Positions 1-9,575 are shown, counted from the stretch's first letter. The stretch is 64,000 bases of DNA from JALJPB01 sp034111045 (GCA_034111045.1 JAWUYA010000024.1:4363-68362); one strand, 5' to 3'. Notes: generated from the sequence alone by a model not told the origin. Numbers and translations are program-made.

Positions 1-1014
1 CCATTCAGCCTCAGTGGGTAAACGAATATAACAAGCATGAACTTCACTTTGCCAATTGCAATAAGCTTTAGCTTCAAGGTAATTGACTTCAACCGGCCAA
101 TCTAAAGGAAGAGGAATTTCATCAACTAAATTACGTTGAAAATATTCACGGCGGTCATCTTTATTATTGGTTTTAACTGACCAAAAACGTGGCATGGTCG
201 ATTTTGTAAAAGCTAACCATTGTTGACCTTCTTCACTCCAATATTGAACGGTTTGGTAACCACCCGCTTTTACAAAAGATAAATATTCATTATTTGAAAT
301 CAGGTATTTCGACGCCTTAAAGCTTTTCACATCGACGCGAGTATGACCAAATTCATTATCCCAACCATAAGTTTCATCACTTGGAGGTTTACCTAAGGTC
401 AATGACTGTCCTTTTATTGCCATAAACTCATTGATTGGCGCCTGAGCAGTAAAGGAACAAGATTGCCAATGGCTGTCTTTAATTAAATACTTTAGTGGCA
501 ACATACGCATAATTACCGATGAGGTTTCAAGATGTATACGTTCGTGTTCGCAACCCATTAAGATTAACCAAGCTAGTGAATCTTTTTTTATCGGTAACGA
601 CAGCTCCATAGTATCAATTAACTGCTCAACCGTCTCAGCCACTGTTAACCGATAAGCACGGACTTCATCAACACCAGGCCAATCATAATGTGCTGAATTA
701 AGATCGTCCCAACTCATTTCATCAACACCTACCGCACAAACCGATTCCAGTTTTTTGCTAAGGCGCTTATCAATAAACTTGCCTAATATCAGCTTGTTGA
801 TAAAAAATGTAGCGGTGTGACCAAAATAGAAGATCAAGGGATGCCGTAAAGGCTCAGGTCGTAAATAATAAGCTTCGTCTGCATTTATCAAAGCAAATAA
901 TGACTCATAAGTTGCCCATGTTTGCTTAAAATAAGCTTTAAGCTCACAGCGTTTTGCACTTGTCGATATTCCGGTTAATAATGGTGTTTTTAATTGAGTG
1001 CTGGTCATTGTCAT
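1..1014 (-). CDS. ovoA: 5-histidylcysteine sulfoxide synthase OvoA, 5' part (cut by window edge)
   Basis: This is the N-terminal 338 residues of an OvoA-type enzyme, which uses a non-haem iron to join cysteine to histidine in ovothiol synthesis. The protein has a DinB-like helical domain with RPEPLRHPLIFYFGHT (about residues 52-67), then an H-x3-H-x-E iron-binding motif (H157, H161, E163), then the start of an FGE-sulfatase-type domain ending in LPTEAEW. The ATG at 1012-1014 is used; a second ATG lies two codons in. The rest of the sulfoxide synthase and any C-terminal methyltransferase domain lie outside the window. EgtB of ergothioneine synthesis has the same domain plan, but the LRHPLIFYFGHT block fits OvoA better. 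Confidence 0.82.
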   Translation of the reverse strand, partial: MTMTSTQLKTPLLTGISTSAKRCELKAYFKQTWATYESLFALINADEAYYLRPEPLRHPLIFYFGHTATFFINKLILGKFIDKRLSKKLESVCAVGVDEMSWDDLNSAHYDWPGVDEVRAYRLTVAETVEQLIDTMELSLPIKKDSLAWLILMGCEHERIHLETSSVIMRMLPLKYLIKDSHWQSCSFTAQAPINEFMAIKGQSLTLGKPPSDETYGWDNEFGHTRVDVKSFKASKYLISNNEYLSFVKAGGYQTVQYWSEEGQQWLAFTKSTMPRFWSVKTNNKDDRREYFQRNLVDEIPLPLDWPVEVNYLEAKAYCNWQSEVHACYIRLPTEAEW

Positions 1015-1807
1015 AATTTCTGCATGAGCTCTTTATTATTGCTAATTAACGTATAGAGTGGCTATTAATGGATAATTTAAATAGCTTACTGTTATTTATC
1101 TAGGATAAACATTTAAACGTTTTTGCCAATTTATTATGGCAAATCATTGTCGTTTTTTATTGTTCAATACTTTTTAATATCACCTGGAGATATCGTTTAC
1201 ATTATATTAATACTGCGATGAAACTATGCTTTGCTTTAACAACTTAAATAATTACTTTTGTACATTTTATGATTGAGATAAATCGTTGAGCTATTGTGCT
1301 TTATACTAATTCCGAGGCTAAATAGCCATTGAATTCAAGGATAATATCTTTGTTTTTTGTATCACAAATAAAGATATTTACAGCAGGAATAGTCTGGTTT
1401 GATATTCTCAACCTAAAACTATCTAGTTTACTGAGATTACTATTATGTGGTGGTCTAGTTTGGTTACATCTATCTAGATTCGAGTTACCCTGCAATCAAT
1501 ATTTTTGCTGTTCTATATTATGTCCGCTTAAGTGCTCTGAAAATTATTTTTGATGATATTCTCTATACACAAAGAGAATATGTTAAGTAACCAATATTTC
1601 ATATTATTTTTGTGCTTTTTATTGACCTATCCATACGAGATGAACAATATAAGCGATCACTAATATCTTTGGTAAAACGAACATAATCATTAATATTATT
1701 AACTCACTTACACTGCCTTGTATTAGCATAGGCATTATTTAAAACTGTTATTGTGTTGATTGCAACATGAGTATTATCTGATGATCGGTGAAAATAGAGA
1801 GTGGCTA
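1015..1807. other. Intergenic stretch, no supported gene
   Basis: About 790 AT-rich bases lie between ovoA and the glutamine-synthetase-like gene. Two overlapping antisense open frames of 64 and 74 codons near 1301-1553 lack ribosome sites and family resemblance. The ovoA promoter should lie near 1015-1150, but no clear -35/-10 pair was identified. Confidence 0.5.
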
Positions 1808-2968
1808 TTAATAAATAAACTCATTAGCTTGCTGATACTTTTCTAGAATACAACTTTTTAATGTATCACCCAGTTTTTCTGGCAGATCATTATCAATGTT
1901 CTCCTTGTTAAGCGCTTTTTTAATGTCTCCCGAAAATTCATTTTGAATTTGATTAATGCGCTCATTGAACCAATGGCTTGCTTTAAAGATTTCAATAGCG
2001 CCAATATCTTGTTCCGTTGATTTTAATGATCTGGGTAGATTTTTAGCTCGATGATTGGCCAATTTTACTGCTGGTGCTTTGTAGTCATTTAGTGCGTCAA
2101 TAATATTGAGTAAAGCAAAAACAACATTAATATAGGGGCAGTAATGTAAACTTGAAGCACCCAACCTATGTTCAATTCTTGCAGTTTCTTGCCAGTGTGA
2201 TTCACTAAGTAAAACATCATTATATTGATCTACCAATAATGTTTTTATGCCCATAGCTTGGTTGTGTTTGCCAATCTTTTTATACAAAGCAATACTCCCT
2301 TGGTGCCCACCAGAAATATCTACAGGTGAGCATAGCTCTTGGGCTAAGCCATAACGTGTTTTAAGGGCTAAACGTTCAAATGCTTCTTCTTCTGGCAAGT
2401 ACAACAAACTACAAGCGAAACTTGTTTGTAAAAACACTTGTTGTAGATAATCACCAAAGTTGGTCTCTGCCACGATATTTTTATTGTCACTGTTTAGTAC
2501 GCTAACGTTAATTTGTATAGCATTAGGAATATGAACTGCTCGATTATCTGAAGAAAATACATTGTGACAATCTCTCCCAAGTTTTCCTTGGTCTCCTGAC
2601 CAAACGACAGGTTTGATTAAGGTGTGTTTTATACCTTGATGCCTGAATATTTCAGCTAAGTGTTCAATAATAAAGGCTAGGTTATCAGCTTCTTTTAAAG
2701 GTGATTGACCATTAAACTGAGAAACATACTCCCATTGATTTGTCCAATACTCAGGCACTAATTCTCCATCAATATTAAGTGACTCTAGAATACGGTTAAC
2801 GGCAATGAAATTAATCTTTTTTTTCATATCTCGCTTGGCAAAGGAACAACAACCTTCTAGTTCAAAGTGAATGACGGCTTTAAACCCTAACGATTGGATG
2901 TGATTTTGCAATAAGACAATGGCTTGCTTTGCTAGGCGTTTGTGCATTGGTAAATTACGTGTACTCAA
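1808..2968 (-). CDS. Diverged glutamine-synthetase-like protein (catalytic-domain fold only)
   Basis: At 386 aa this is shorter than classical glutamine synthetase and has no recognisable N-terminal beta-grasp domain. The catalytic domain can be followed by eye. An acidic strand has E36 and E38. EYWTNQWE (73-80) matches the E-x6-E metal-binding segment with its Gln in place. ADNL plus a helix (94-110) is followed by GIKHTLIKP (112-120), matching the family's ATFMPKP block. RIEHR (264-268) followed by CPY (277-279) matches RIE-x-R...NPY. The position of the key HVH motif appears to read QIN (152-154), so the usual histidine is missing. It could be a gamma-glutamyl ligase of another substrate or an inactive relative. 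It lies just downstream of ovoA on the same strand, 790 bases away. Confidence 0.5.
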   Translation of the reverse strand: MSTRNLPMHKRLAKQAIVLLQNHIQSLGFKAVIHFELEGCCSFAKRDMKKKINFIAVNRILESLNIDGELVPEYWTNQWEYVSQFNGQSPLKEADNLAFIIEHLAEIFRHQGIKHTLIKPVVWSGDQGKLGRDCHNVFSSDNRAVHIPNAIQINVSVLNSDNKNIVAETNFGDYLQQVFLQTSFACSLLYLPEEEAFERLALKTRYGLAQELCSPVDISGGHQGSIALYKKIGKHNQAMGIKTLLVDQYNDVLLSESHWQETARIEHRLGASSLHYCPYINVVFALLNIIDALNDYKAPAVKLANHRAKNLPRSLKSTEQDIGAIEIFKASHWFNERINQIQNEFSGDIKKALNKENIDNDLPEKLGDTLKSCILEKYQQANEFIY

Positions 2969-3010
2969 GTAGACTTCTCTAATAGATAATTCGAAGGAAA
3001 ATTAAAAAAT

Positions 3011-3199
3011 TTAACTGTATTCAACCAGGCTATTTTTATCTGCACCGTTAACATAACAAAGTGTTTGATCAGCTCGACTGAATAAGGTTACACCATCAAC
3101 TGCTTTATTCTCAAATATAATTATGTCCTGGACTTTTGTTAATGAACGACCATGAGCGATACCTTTTGTGGCTAATATCAGTGAGTATAATATTTGAAA
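3011..3199 (-). pseudogene. Possible 3' remnant of an unrecognised gene
   Basis: A 62-codon open frame on the minus strand lies between two stops (TAA at 3200-3202 and at 3011-3013) and has protein-like composition, for example KVQDIIIFENKAVDG and LFSRADQTLCYVNG. It has no ATG, GTG or TTG at a sensible start, so it is read as the tail of a decayed gene and not as an active small gene. The family was not recognised. Chance coding potential cannot be excluded. Confidence 0.3.
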
Positions 3200-3252
3200 T
3201 TAATGTGGATAACCTTTTATCCTTAGCTAAATAATCGCGTACAAACACAAAA

Positions 3253-3474
3253 TCAGTATAATTGATTAAATTGTTTCACAGAAAAACCATTCAATATTTG
3301 GTCACCAACTTTTAATACAGGCAAACCTCGTAAACGTAATTTAGCAAACTCTTTTTGTCCTTTTGACGCTTGTACATTACACAAACGATAGGGTATACCT
3401 TGCGCATCTAAGTATTTTTTAGCCGTTTCACAATGTTGGCAATTATTTATAGTGTAAAGTACAATTTTTTTCAT
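3253..3474 (-). CDS. Glutaredoxin-like protein
   Basis: This 73-aa protein is a complete short glutaredoxin/NrdH-like thioredoxin fold. A first strand leads into the redox motif C-Q-H-C (NNCQHCETAKKYL, about residues 10-22). It is followed by an NVQ strand, the cis-proline loop RGLPVLKVGDQ (about 49-59) and a final GFS helix. The family reduces disulfides using glutathione or thioredoxin reductase in the cytoplasm. It stands alone with about 280 bases downstream to the glutamine-synthetase-like gene. The substrate cannot be told from the sequence. Confidence 0.8.
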   Translation of the reverse strand: MKKIVLYTINNCQHCETAKKYLDAQGIPYRLCNVQASKGQKEFAKLRLRGLPVLKVGDQILNGFSVKQFNQLY

Positions 3475-3920
3475 TGATTATTTCTTATTTTCATTTCTTA
3501 TTTAAATTGTAGCGGCACCATCATACTTATAATTATACCCCTATGATTACTGTACCATGGATTATAAGTATATTTATCAAGTTAATCCTGTCACTGTTTT
3601 TTGTTATTCAGCCACTTTATGCTGGTTGCCAAAACACAGTTGCTAATTAACTTTATGTGACGATGGAGATGATGGAGATGATGGAGATGATTACTGCCTA
3701 AGATTAACGACTCAGCATTAAGTTTTGTTATACCATTTTACACTTTGCAGAAAAATCGTACACAGATACAAAAAATTTTCAGAGTGTTGCCTAGGCTTAT
3801 ATTCAGGATTTTGTTTATCTTAGTTGATATTAATAAAGTTATTTGCAAACATTAAATATAATGAACTTGGGACGTTAATTTTAACTATGTAAAACTCATC
3901 GCCACAAGGTTACATGCTAT
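3475..3920. other. Intergenic stretch between glutaredoxin and mutT
   Basis: The 446 bases hold no gene with start, ribosome site and length support. The only visible structure is a short tandem repeat at 3662-3691. Confidence 0.5.
3662..3691. repeat. Three tandem copies of a 9-base unit
   Basis: The unit GATGGAGAT occurs three times head to tail (3662, 3671, 3680), followed by a further GAT. Read as codons it would give Asp-Gly-Asp repeats, but the surrounding plus-strand frame is closed by nearby stops, so no protein is claimed. Confidence 0.8.
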
Positions 3921-4328
3921 TTAAGTGACATTAATTAAATACCTCGTCAACAATAAGTCTACAATTTGCTGATTAGCAGCAGGAAAATCTAATTCCTTTA
4001 GCTCCTGCAAACTATACCATGATTGCTGCTGCCCTTCCTGCGCTGTTGGCTCGTTTAAAAAGTCATCAACTAAAAATACCTCTAAACAAACTTTTTTATC
4101 ACCATAATCATGCTCAATAACCACTAAGGGCTGACAAGATAAAATATCAACAGCCACTTCTTCTTTAAGCTCACGTAAAAGTGCTTGCTGTACCGTTTCA
4201 TTATCCTCTACTTTGCCTCCAGGAAATTCCCATTTCCCGCCTTGGTGAACATCATTAGCGCGCTTAGTAAGGAACACTAGATTCTCGCGAAAAATCACAC
4301 CAACGGCTACATGGACAGTTTTACTCAT
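3921..4328 (-). CDS. mutT: 8-oxo-dGTP diphosphatase MutT (Nudix hydrolase)
   Basis: This 135-aa Nudix protein should hydrolyse 8-oxo-dGTP to the monophosphate and so prevent A-to-C mutations. The Nudix box runs from G38 to V60: G38-x5-E44-x7-R52-E53-L-K-E56-E57-V-A-V. The box's last glycine is replaced by alanine (A59), while the metal-binding glutamates are all present. Upstream, KWEFPGG matches the MutT substrate loop. It follows secA on the same strand, the usual gammaproteobacterial order at the end of the dcw region, but a hairpin-plus-T-run terminator separates the two. Confidence 0.9.
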   Translation of the reverse strand: MSKTVHVAVGVIFRENLVFLTKRANDVHQGGKWEFPGGKVEDNETVQQALLRELKEEVAVDILSCQPLVVIEHDYGDKKVCLEVFLVDDFLNEPTAQEGQQQSWYSLQELKELDFPAANQQIVDLLLTRYLINVT

Positions 4329-4366
4329 TTAAATTCCTTAGTTAAATTAAATATGAAATAACAGAT

Positions 4367-4395
4367 AAAAAAAGCGGCTAAGCCGCTTTTTTTTT
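4367..4395 (-). terminator. Rho-independent terminator after secA
   Basis: A GCGGC/GCCGC stem (4374-4378 and 4382-4386) with a 3-base loop is flanked by seven A on the left and nine T on the right. On the minus strand it becomes a GC stem followed by a U-run, placed 18 bases after the secA stop and before mutT. It would also work in the other direction because both sides carry homopolymer runs. Confidence 0.85.
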
Positions 4396-4412
4396 ATGCA
4401 TTCATCACAAGG

Positions 4413-7094
4413 TTAAGTTAACTTGCCATGACACTGTTTGTATTTTTTACCTGAAGCACACGGGCAAGGTTCGTTCCGACCAACACGTGGTACAGCAGGC
4501 TTTTCAGTCCCTGCTTCAGGATGTTGATGTGTATATGCTTTTGCTACACCTTCACTTTTGCGGCGTTGCTCTTCGACAGCTTCTACGTCAGACTCAGCAC
4601 GTATCTGCACTTTACTTAAAATTCCCACAACATCATATTTCAAATTTTCTAGCATCTCACTAAACAATTCAAACGATTCACGCTTGTATTCTTGTTTAGG
4701 ATTTTTCTGTGCGTAGCCACGTAAATGAATACCTTGGCGTAAGTGATCCATTGCTGCTAAATGTTCTTTCCAATGAGAGTCTAAGCTTTGTAACATAACC
4801 GCTTTTTCGAATTGACGAATAACGTCTACACCTACTTGCTCTTCTTTATCGCTATAAGATTGCCCAAAACTTTCAATGATTTTTTCACGTAAATTTTCTT
4901 CATGTAATTTGCTATCATCATCTAGCCACTGCTGTAATGGTAACTCAATATTAAATTCAGCGTTTAGTCGTTCTTCAAGTCCATTTATATCCCACATTTC
5001 AGCTAAAGATTGTTGTGGAATATGTTGGTCAATAACACCAGTGATAACATCACCACGAATAGCTTGCACTACATCAGCAATTTCTTCTTCATCAAGTAGT
5101 TCATTACGTTGTTCATAGATAACTTTACGCTGATCGTTTGCAACATCATCAAACTCTAATAATTGTTTACGCATATCAAAATTTCTGCCTTCGACTTTAC
5201 GCTGAGCATTTTCAATACTACGCGTAACCCAAGGATGTTCGATCGCTTCGCCATGCTCCATGCCTAATTTTCGCATCATATTAGCTATACGTTCAGAGGC
5301 GAAAATTCGCATTAATGAATCTTCCATCGAAAGATAAAAACGAGTAGAGCCTGTATCGCCTTGGCGACCAGAACGCCCACGTAATTGATTATCAATACGA
5401 CGAGATTCATGCCGCTCAGTAGCCACAATGTGTAAACCACCTAATTCAAGTACTTTATCGTGCTCAACTTGCCAATCACTTTTTACTTTCTCAATTTGTT
5501 CATCACTAGCGTTAGTTAATGCCGCTAATGTTGCATTTAAATTACCACCGAGCACAATATCAGTGCCACGACCAGCCATGTTAGTGGCAATAGTTATTGC
5601 GCCAACTTTGCCGGCATCAGCAACAATTTCAGCTTCTTGTTGGTGAAATTTAGCATTCAATACTTTATGCTTTATTTTTGATTTTTTTAACATGCTTGAG
5701 AGAAATTCTGAGTTCTCAATACTAATGGTGCCTACTAAAGCGGGTTGACCACGCTCAACACAGTTTTTAATATCTTCTAATATAGCTTCGTATTTTTCTT
5801 CTGCTGTTAAATAAATTAAATCTGATCTATCATCACGTATCATCGGCTGGTTAGTTGGAATAATGACCGTTTCTAAACCGTAGATATGTGAGAATTCAAA
5901 TGCTTCGGTATCTGCTGTACCTGTCATACCTGATAAACGATTGTATAACCGAAAATAATTTTGGAAAGTGATAGAAGCAAGTGTTTGGTTTTCATTTTGA
6001 ACATTCACCCCTTCTTTTGCTTCAACGGCCTGGTGTAAACCTTCAGACCAACGTCTACCTTCCATGGTTCGACCGGTATGTTCATCAACGATAATAATTT
6101 CATCGTCTTTGACAATATAATCAACATCTTTTTGGAACAGCTTATGAGCCCGCAGTGCCGCCATAACATGATGTAGTAAAGTTATATTGCCCGCAGAGAA
6201 TAATGAGTCGCCGTCTTGGATTAACTCTTTCTCCTTCATGATCTCTTCAACACGAATTTGACCTCGCTCGGTTAAATAAATCTGTTTAGCTTTTTCGTCA
6301 ATAGAGAAGTCACCAGTGCTTTCTTCGTCTTCTTTATCTTCTTCTTCTTGTTGTTCTAATGTGGGTACTATGGTATTAATCAAGCGATACATTTCAGAGC
6401 TGTCCTCCGCTTGACCGGAGATGATTAAAGGTGTGCGTGCTTCGTCAATTAAGATTGAATCAACCTCATCGATAATAGCAAAGTTAAGCGTTTTTTGAGC
6501 ACGTTCTTCTGGTGAAAATGCCATGTTATCGCGTAAATAATCGAAACCAAATTCATTATTGGTGCCGTATGTAATATCTGCTTGGTATGCGGCTTGTTTA
6601 TCTTGTGGGGCCAAACCTGCAATATTACAGCCAACGGTTAACCCTAAAAATGTAAATAAGGGCCGACTCCAATCACCATCACGTGTTGCTAGATAATCGT
6701 TAACGGTAATTACGTGAACACCTTTACCTGTCAACCCATGTAGATAAGAAGGTAGTGTAGCGGTTAAAGTTTTACCTTCACCTGTACGCATTTCAGCAAT
6801 TTTACCATCGTTGAGTACCATACCACCAAGCATTTGCACGTCAAAGTGGCGCATACCAAATACGCGTATACTTGCTTCACGTACGACAGCAAAAGCCTCT
6901 GGCAAAAGTGATTCTAATGTTTCACCTTGTTCAAAGCGTTCTTTAAATTCTGCTGTTTTCGCTTTTATTTCTTCATCGCTAAGTGCTTCAATAACTGGTT
7001 CTAGCGCATTTATTTTATTAACTTCTTTTTTCATTTGTTTTAATAGTCGATCATTACGACTACCAAACATATTTGTTATTAATTTTACCAACAT
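4413..7094 (-). CDS. secA: Preprotein translocase ATPase SecA
   Basis: The 893-aa motor drives unfolded secretory proteins through SecYEG at the inner membrane. The start MLVKLITNMFGSRNDR and the overall length match proteobacterial SecA. Walker A is TGEGKT (about residues 104-109), the DEAD-type box is IIDEVDSILIDEARTP, and the second RecA-like domain carries TNMAGRGTDIVLGG and GRSGRQGD. The C-terminal zinc-binding tail is complete, with C877, C879, C888 and H889 for SecB and lipid contact. It is read with the M23 gene 92 bases upstream and closed by the terminator at 4367. Confidence 0.98.
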   Translation of the reverse strand: MLVKLITNMFGSRNDRLLKQMKKEVNKINALEPVIEALSDEEIKAKTAEFKERFEQGETLESLLPEAFAVVREASIRVFGMRHFDVQMLGGMVLNDGKIAEMRTGEGKTLTATLPSYLHGLTGKGVHVITVNDYLATRDGDWSRPLFTFLGLTVGCNIAGLAPQDKQAAYQADITYGTNNEFGFDYLRDNMAFSPEERAQKTLNFAIIDEVDSILIDEARTPLIISGQAEDSSEMYRLINTIVPTLEQQEEEDKEDEESTGDFSIDEKAKQIYLTERGQIRVEEIMKEKELIQDGDSLFSAGNITLLHHVMAALRAHKLFQKDVDYIVKDDEIIIVDEHTGRTMEGRRWSEGLHQAVEAKEGVNVQNENQTLASITFQNYFRLYNRLSGMTGTADTEAFEFSHIYGLETVIIPTNQPMIRDDRSDLIYLTAEEKYEAILEDIKNCVERGQPALVGTISIENSEFLSSMLKKSKIKHKVLNAKFHQQEAEIVADAGKVGAITIATNMAGRGTDIVLGGNLNATLAALTNASDEQIEKVKSDWQVEHDKVLELGGLHIVATERHESRRIDNQLRGRSGRQGDTGSTRFYLSMEDSLMRIFASERIANMMRKLGMEHGEAIEHPWVTRSIENAQRKVEGRNFDMRKQLLEFDDVANDQRKVIYEQRNELLDEEEIADVVQAIRGDVITGVIDQHIPQQSLAEMWDINGLEERLNAEFNIELPLQQWLDDDSKLHEENLREKIIESFGQSYSDKEEQVGVDVIRQFEKAVMLQSLDSHWKEHLAAMDHLRQGIHLRGYAQKNPKQEYKRESFELFSEMLENLKYDVVGILSKVQIRAESDVEAVEEQRRKSEGVAKAYTHQHPEAGTEKPAVPRVGRNEPCPCASGKKYKQCHGKLT

Positions 7095-7186
7095 CTTAAT
7101 TTAACCATTTAATGAAGAAAATCTTCTGTCTAAAAAGAAAGTGACCGACAAAGCCGATCAAAAAACTACAAACTTTAGTATTAAAA

Positions 7187-8092
7187 CTATTTTGCTTTAC
7201 GATATACATACTTGATTGGATCTATTTGTTTATTATTGCGTAAAATTTCATAATGAACATGAGGCCCCGTAGAACGCCCTGTACTTCCCATTTTAGCAAT
7301 CACTTGCCCTTTAGTCACAACATCACCTATGCTCACTAATAAGGTTTTATTATGACCATAACGTGTTTTAAACCCCTCGCCATGATCAAGCTCAATCAAA
7401 TTTCCATAACCGTATCTTTTGTCAGACCAGCTCACGATACCCGATGCTGTCGCGATAATATCTGAATCTTCTTTCCCAGCAAAATCAACACCTTTATGTA
7501 TTGATGGTTGCCCATTAAAAGGGTCTTTTCTGATCCCAAAGTATGATGATAACCATCCTTTGTTGATTGGCCGACCAGACAAATAAAGCATATTTTCTAT
7601 ATGGTGACCTAATGTTATAGATTCAAGTAATTTTAATTGTTTTTCTTCCTTGGCAATCTGTTCTCCGAGTTCAACTAGCATAGCGGCCAATGACTTATTA
7701 CTAATTATTTCGGCATTATCATTGGCCGGTAATACTGGCCCACCGCTTGGAGGTATACGGTTAAAGTCATATTCTTGTGCTGGAATATTAGCTTCATCTG
7801 CAAGTCTATTACCTAAAGCATTTAAGCGTAAAAGATGGCTTTGTAACTCAGCCACTTTTATTGTTAATGCAACAACATTAGCATCATATTCTGGCTTTAT
7901 TATCGGTTCAATAAACTCAGCAGTAATTAAGCCATATTGGCTTTTATCTGGTATGGCGTCAGTGGAGAAAAATAAATGGATAACAACTCCTGACACCAAA
8001 GCAAAAGCCAGCAGAGCCGATAACCAATGAAACTGATTCAGTTTTATTGAAAATCTAACTTTTTCTCCACGGTATAGTAATGTTAAACTCAT
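7187..8092 (-). CDS. M23/LytM-type peptidoglycan endopeptidase, membrane-anchored
   Basis: The 301-aa protein has a short cytoplasmic N-terminus, one transmembrane segment (about 22-44), a periplasmic coiled-coil-like region (about 60-165) and a C-terminal LytM domain. Zinc ligands are visible as H199-x3-D203 and H278-x-H280, with a further H247. The motif STGRSTGPHVHYE is typical of active M23 enzymes, so it probably cuts peptide cross-links; inactive activators usually lose these residues. A member of this family often sits beside secA in gammaproteobacteria. It starts 37 bases from the divergent dciA gene, so the two may share a promoter region. Confidence 0.88.
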   Translation of the reverse strand: MSLTLLYRGEKVRFSIKLNQFHWLSALLAFALVSGVVIHLFFSTDAIPDKSQYGLITAEFIEPIIKPEYDANVVALTIKVAELQSHLLRLNALGNRLADEANIPAQEYDFNRIPPSGGPVLPANDNAEIISNKSLAAMLVELGEQIAKEEKQLKLLESITLGHHIENMLYLSGRPINKGWLSSYFGIRKDPFNGQPSIHKGVDFAGKEDSDIIATASGIVSWSDKRYGYGNLIELDHGEGFKTRYGHNKTLLVSIGDVVTKGQVIAKMGSTGRSTGPHVHYEILRNNKQIDPIKYVYRKAK

Positions 8093-8128
8093 AGTTAAGT
8101 ACTTATTTTACTAGTTCGGTTAGAATTT

Positions 8129-8605
8129 ATGGCGCGTAAATCTAAAAAACCTATCGATATGTCCAGCCTGCTAAATTCTTCGTCTGGCACTTTGGCACAT
8201 ATCCAAGAAAAAACCAACTCTTTGGCACAATTAGCAGAAATTGTACGACATATCTGCCCTGATCTACCAGTGGATGCTTGGAAAATAGCTAACTTTGAAA
8301 ATAACACCTTAATAATAGAGGTAAGCTCACCTGTTTGGGGCCAACGTCTACAGTTTGAACGTAATCAAATTTGTCAGGATTTACTCACAAAAACTGAGGG
8401 GAAATTTCATAAAATAGAGATTAAAGTTAACCCTTTTACTCAAAAAAAAATTAACAGCACTGAAAAACCCACTCAACACTCCATTAATCACATGAATTTA
8501 ATATCACCTAATACGGCTGAACAGTTAACAGCAATAGCACTGAATGCGCCAAAAGGATTGAGGGAGAAATTATTAAAATTGGCAAGTCATGGAAAAATGA
8601 GATGA
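8129..8605 (+). CDS. dciA: DciA-family (DUF721) replicative helicase loader
   Basis: This 158-aa protein carries the DUF721/DciA fold at about residues 20-110, with the hallmark block SSPVWGQRLQFERNQI (about 66-81) for the KH-like domain. DciA assists loading of DnaB helicase in bacteria without DnaC. The C-terminal third is polar and looks disordered except for a final LREKLLKLASH helix. It is the only plus-strand gene in the cluster, divergent from the M23 gene and convergent with lpxC. DUF721 genes are commonly found next to secA/lpxC in this group. Confidence 0.8.
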   Translation: MARKSKKPIDMSSLLNSSSGTLAHIQEKTNSLAQLAEIVRHICPDLPVDAWKIANFENNTLIIEVSSPVWGQRLQFERNQICQDLLTKTEGKFHKIEIKVNPFTQKKINSTEKPTQHSINHMNLISPNTAEQLTAIALNAPKGLREKLLKLASHGKMR

Positions 8606-8657
8606 ATGATTACAATTAATACTGTCAGTCATTACTAACAGCATTAGAAAATAACGG

Positions 8658-9575
8658 TTAAAAAGCGCTTGAACTTATTTCCTGATATTCAATGGGAGAC
8701 TTTTGGTTTTCTTCAAAGGTAATGTATTCCCACGCATCTGTCTGTTTATACACTTCCCTCAATAATATATTATTTAAGGCATGCCCAGATTTGAAAGCGT
8801 TAAGTTCACCTAGGATACTTACACCTCCCATATACAAATCACCAATAGCATCTAATATTTTGTGCTTGACAAATTCATCATCATAACGGAGTTCATTTTT
8901 GTTAAGCATACGGTATTCATCAAGTACAATAGCGTTTTCTAAACTCCCACCAAGAGCAAGATCGTTTGATCTTAAAAACTCGATATCTTTCATAAAACCA
9001 AAGGTGCGCGCGCGACTAATTTCTTTGATAAAAGAACAAGTAGAGAAGTCCATTTGCATAGTTTGACAGGTATTTGCAATAACAGGGTGATTAAACTCAA
9101 TGGAAAAATTGACCTTAAAACCTTCATAAGGCAATAATTCCGCCCACTTATCGCCTTCTTCTACTCTAATGGGCTTTTTAATACGTAAAAAACGTTTGGC
9201 AACATTTAATGTTTCAATGCCAACTGATTGAATAAGATAAACAAAGGGTAATGCACTTCCATCCATAATAGGAATTTCAAATGAATCTACATCTATTATT
9301 AAGTTATCAATCCCTAAGGCAGCAATAGCAGATAATAAATGTTCAACAGTAGAAATTTTAACATTCTGTTCGTTGACTAAACAGGTACACAACGTGGTCT
9401 CACCAACAGCTTCTGGCGTTGCTTTGATGTCGACTACAGGGTCAAGATCGACACGGCGGAAGACAATACCAGTATTTGCAGGAGCAGGACGGAGAGTAAC
9501 CTGCACCTTTTCACCTTTATGTAAACCGACGCCCATGGCTGAAACGCTTTGTTTAAGTGTACGTTGTTTAATCAT
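8658..9575 (-). CDS. lpxC: UDP-3-O-acyl-N-acetylglucosamine deacetylase LpxC
   Basis: This zinc deacetylase performs the committed step of lipid A synthesis in the cytoplasm. Its 305 aa match the family. The first zinc ligand is H79 in STVEHLLSA, and the second and third lie in KHKILDAIGDLY (about 238-242). The start MIKQRTLKQSVSAMGVGLHKG is the usual one. It follows ftsZ in the classic order, but 207 bases separate them, enough for its own promoter. The C-terminus is polar; in E. coli that tail sets FtsH-dependent turnover, which is not shown here. Confidence 0.97.
   Translation of the reverse strand: MIKQRTLKQSVSAMGVGLHKGEKVQVTLRPAPANTGIVFRRVDLDPVVDIKATPEAVGETTLCTCLVNEQNVKISTVEHLLSAIAALGIDNLIIDVDSFEIPIMDGSALPFVYLIQSVGIETLNVAKRFLRIKKPIRVEEGDKWAELLPYEGFKVNFSIEFNHPVIANTCQTMQMDFSTCSFIKEISRARTFGFMKDIEFLRSNDLALGGSLENAIVLDEYRMLNKNELRYDDEFVKHKILDAIGDLYMGGVSILGELNAFKSGHALNNILLREVYKQTDAWEYITFEENQKSPIEYQEISSSAF

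Noticed and set aside
1301..1553. Two overlapping short open frames on opposite strands
   Set aside because: No ribosome site, no family pattern, and both lie in AT-rich intergenic sequence.
4876..5118. Open frames antisense to secA and to other dcw genes
   Set aside because: They follow the codon pattern of the real gene on the other strand and have no own start signals.
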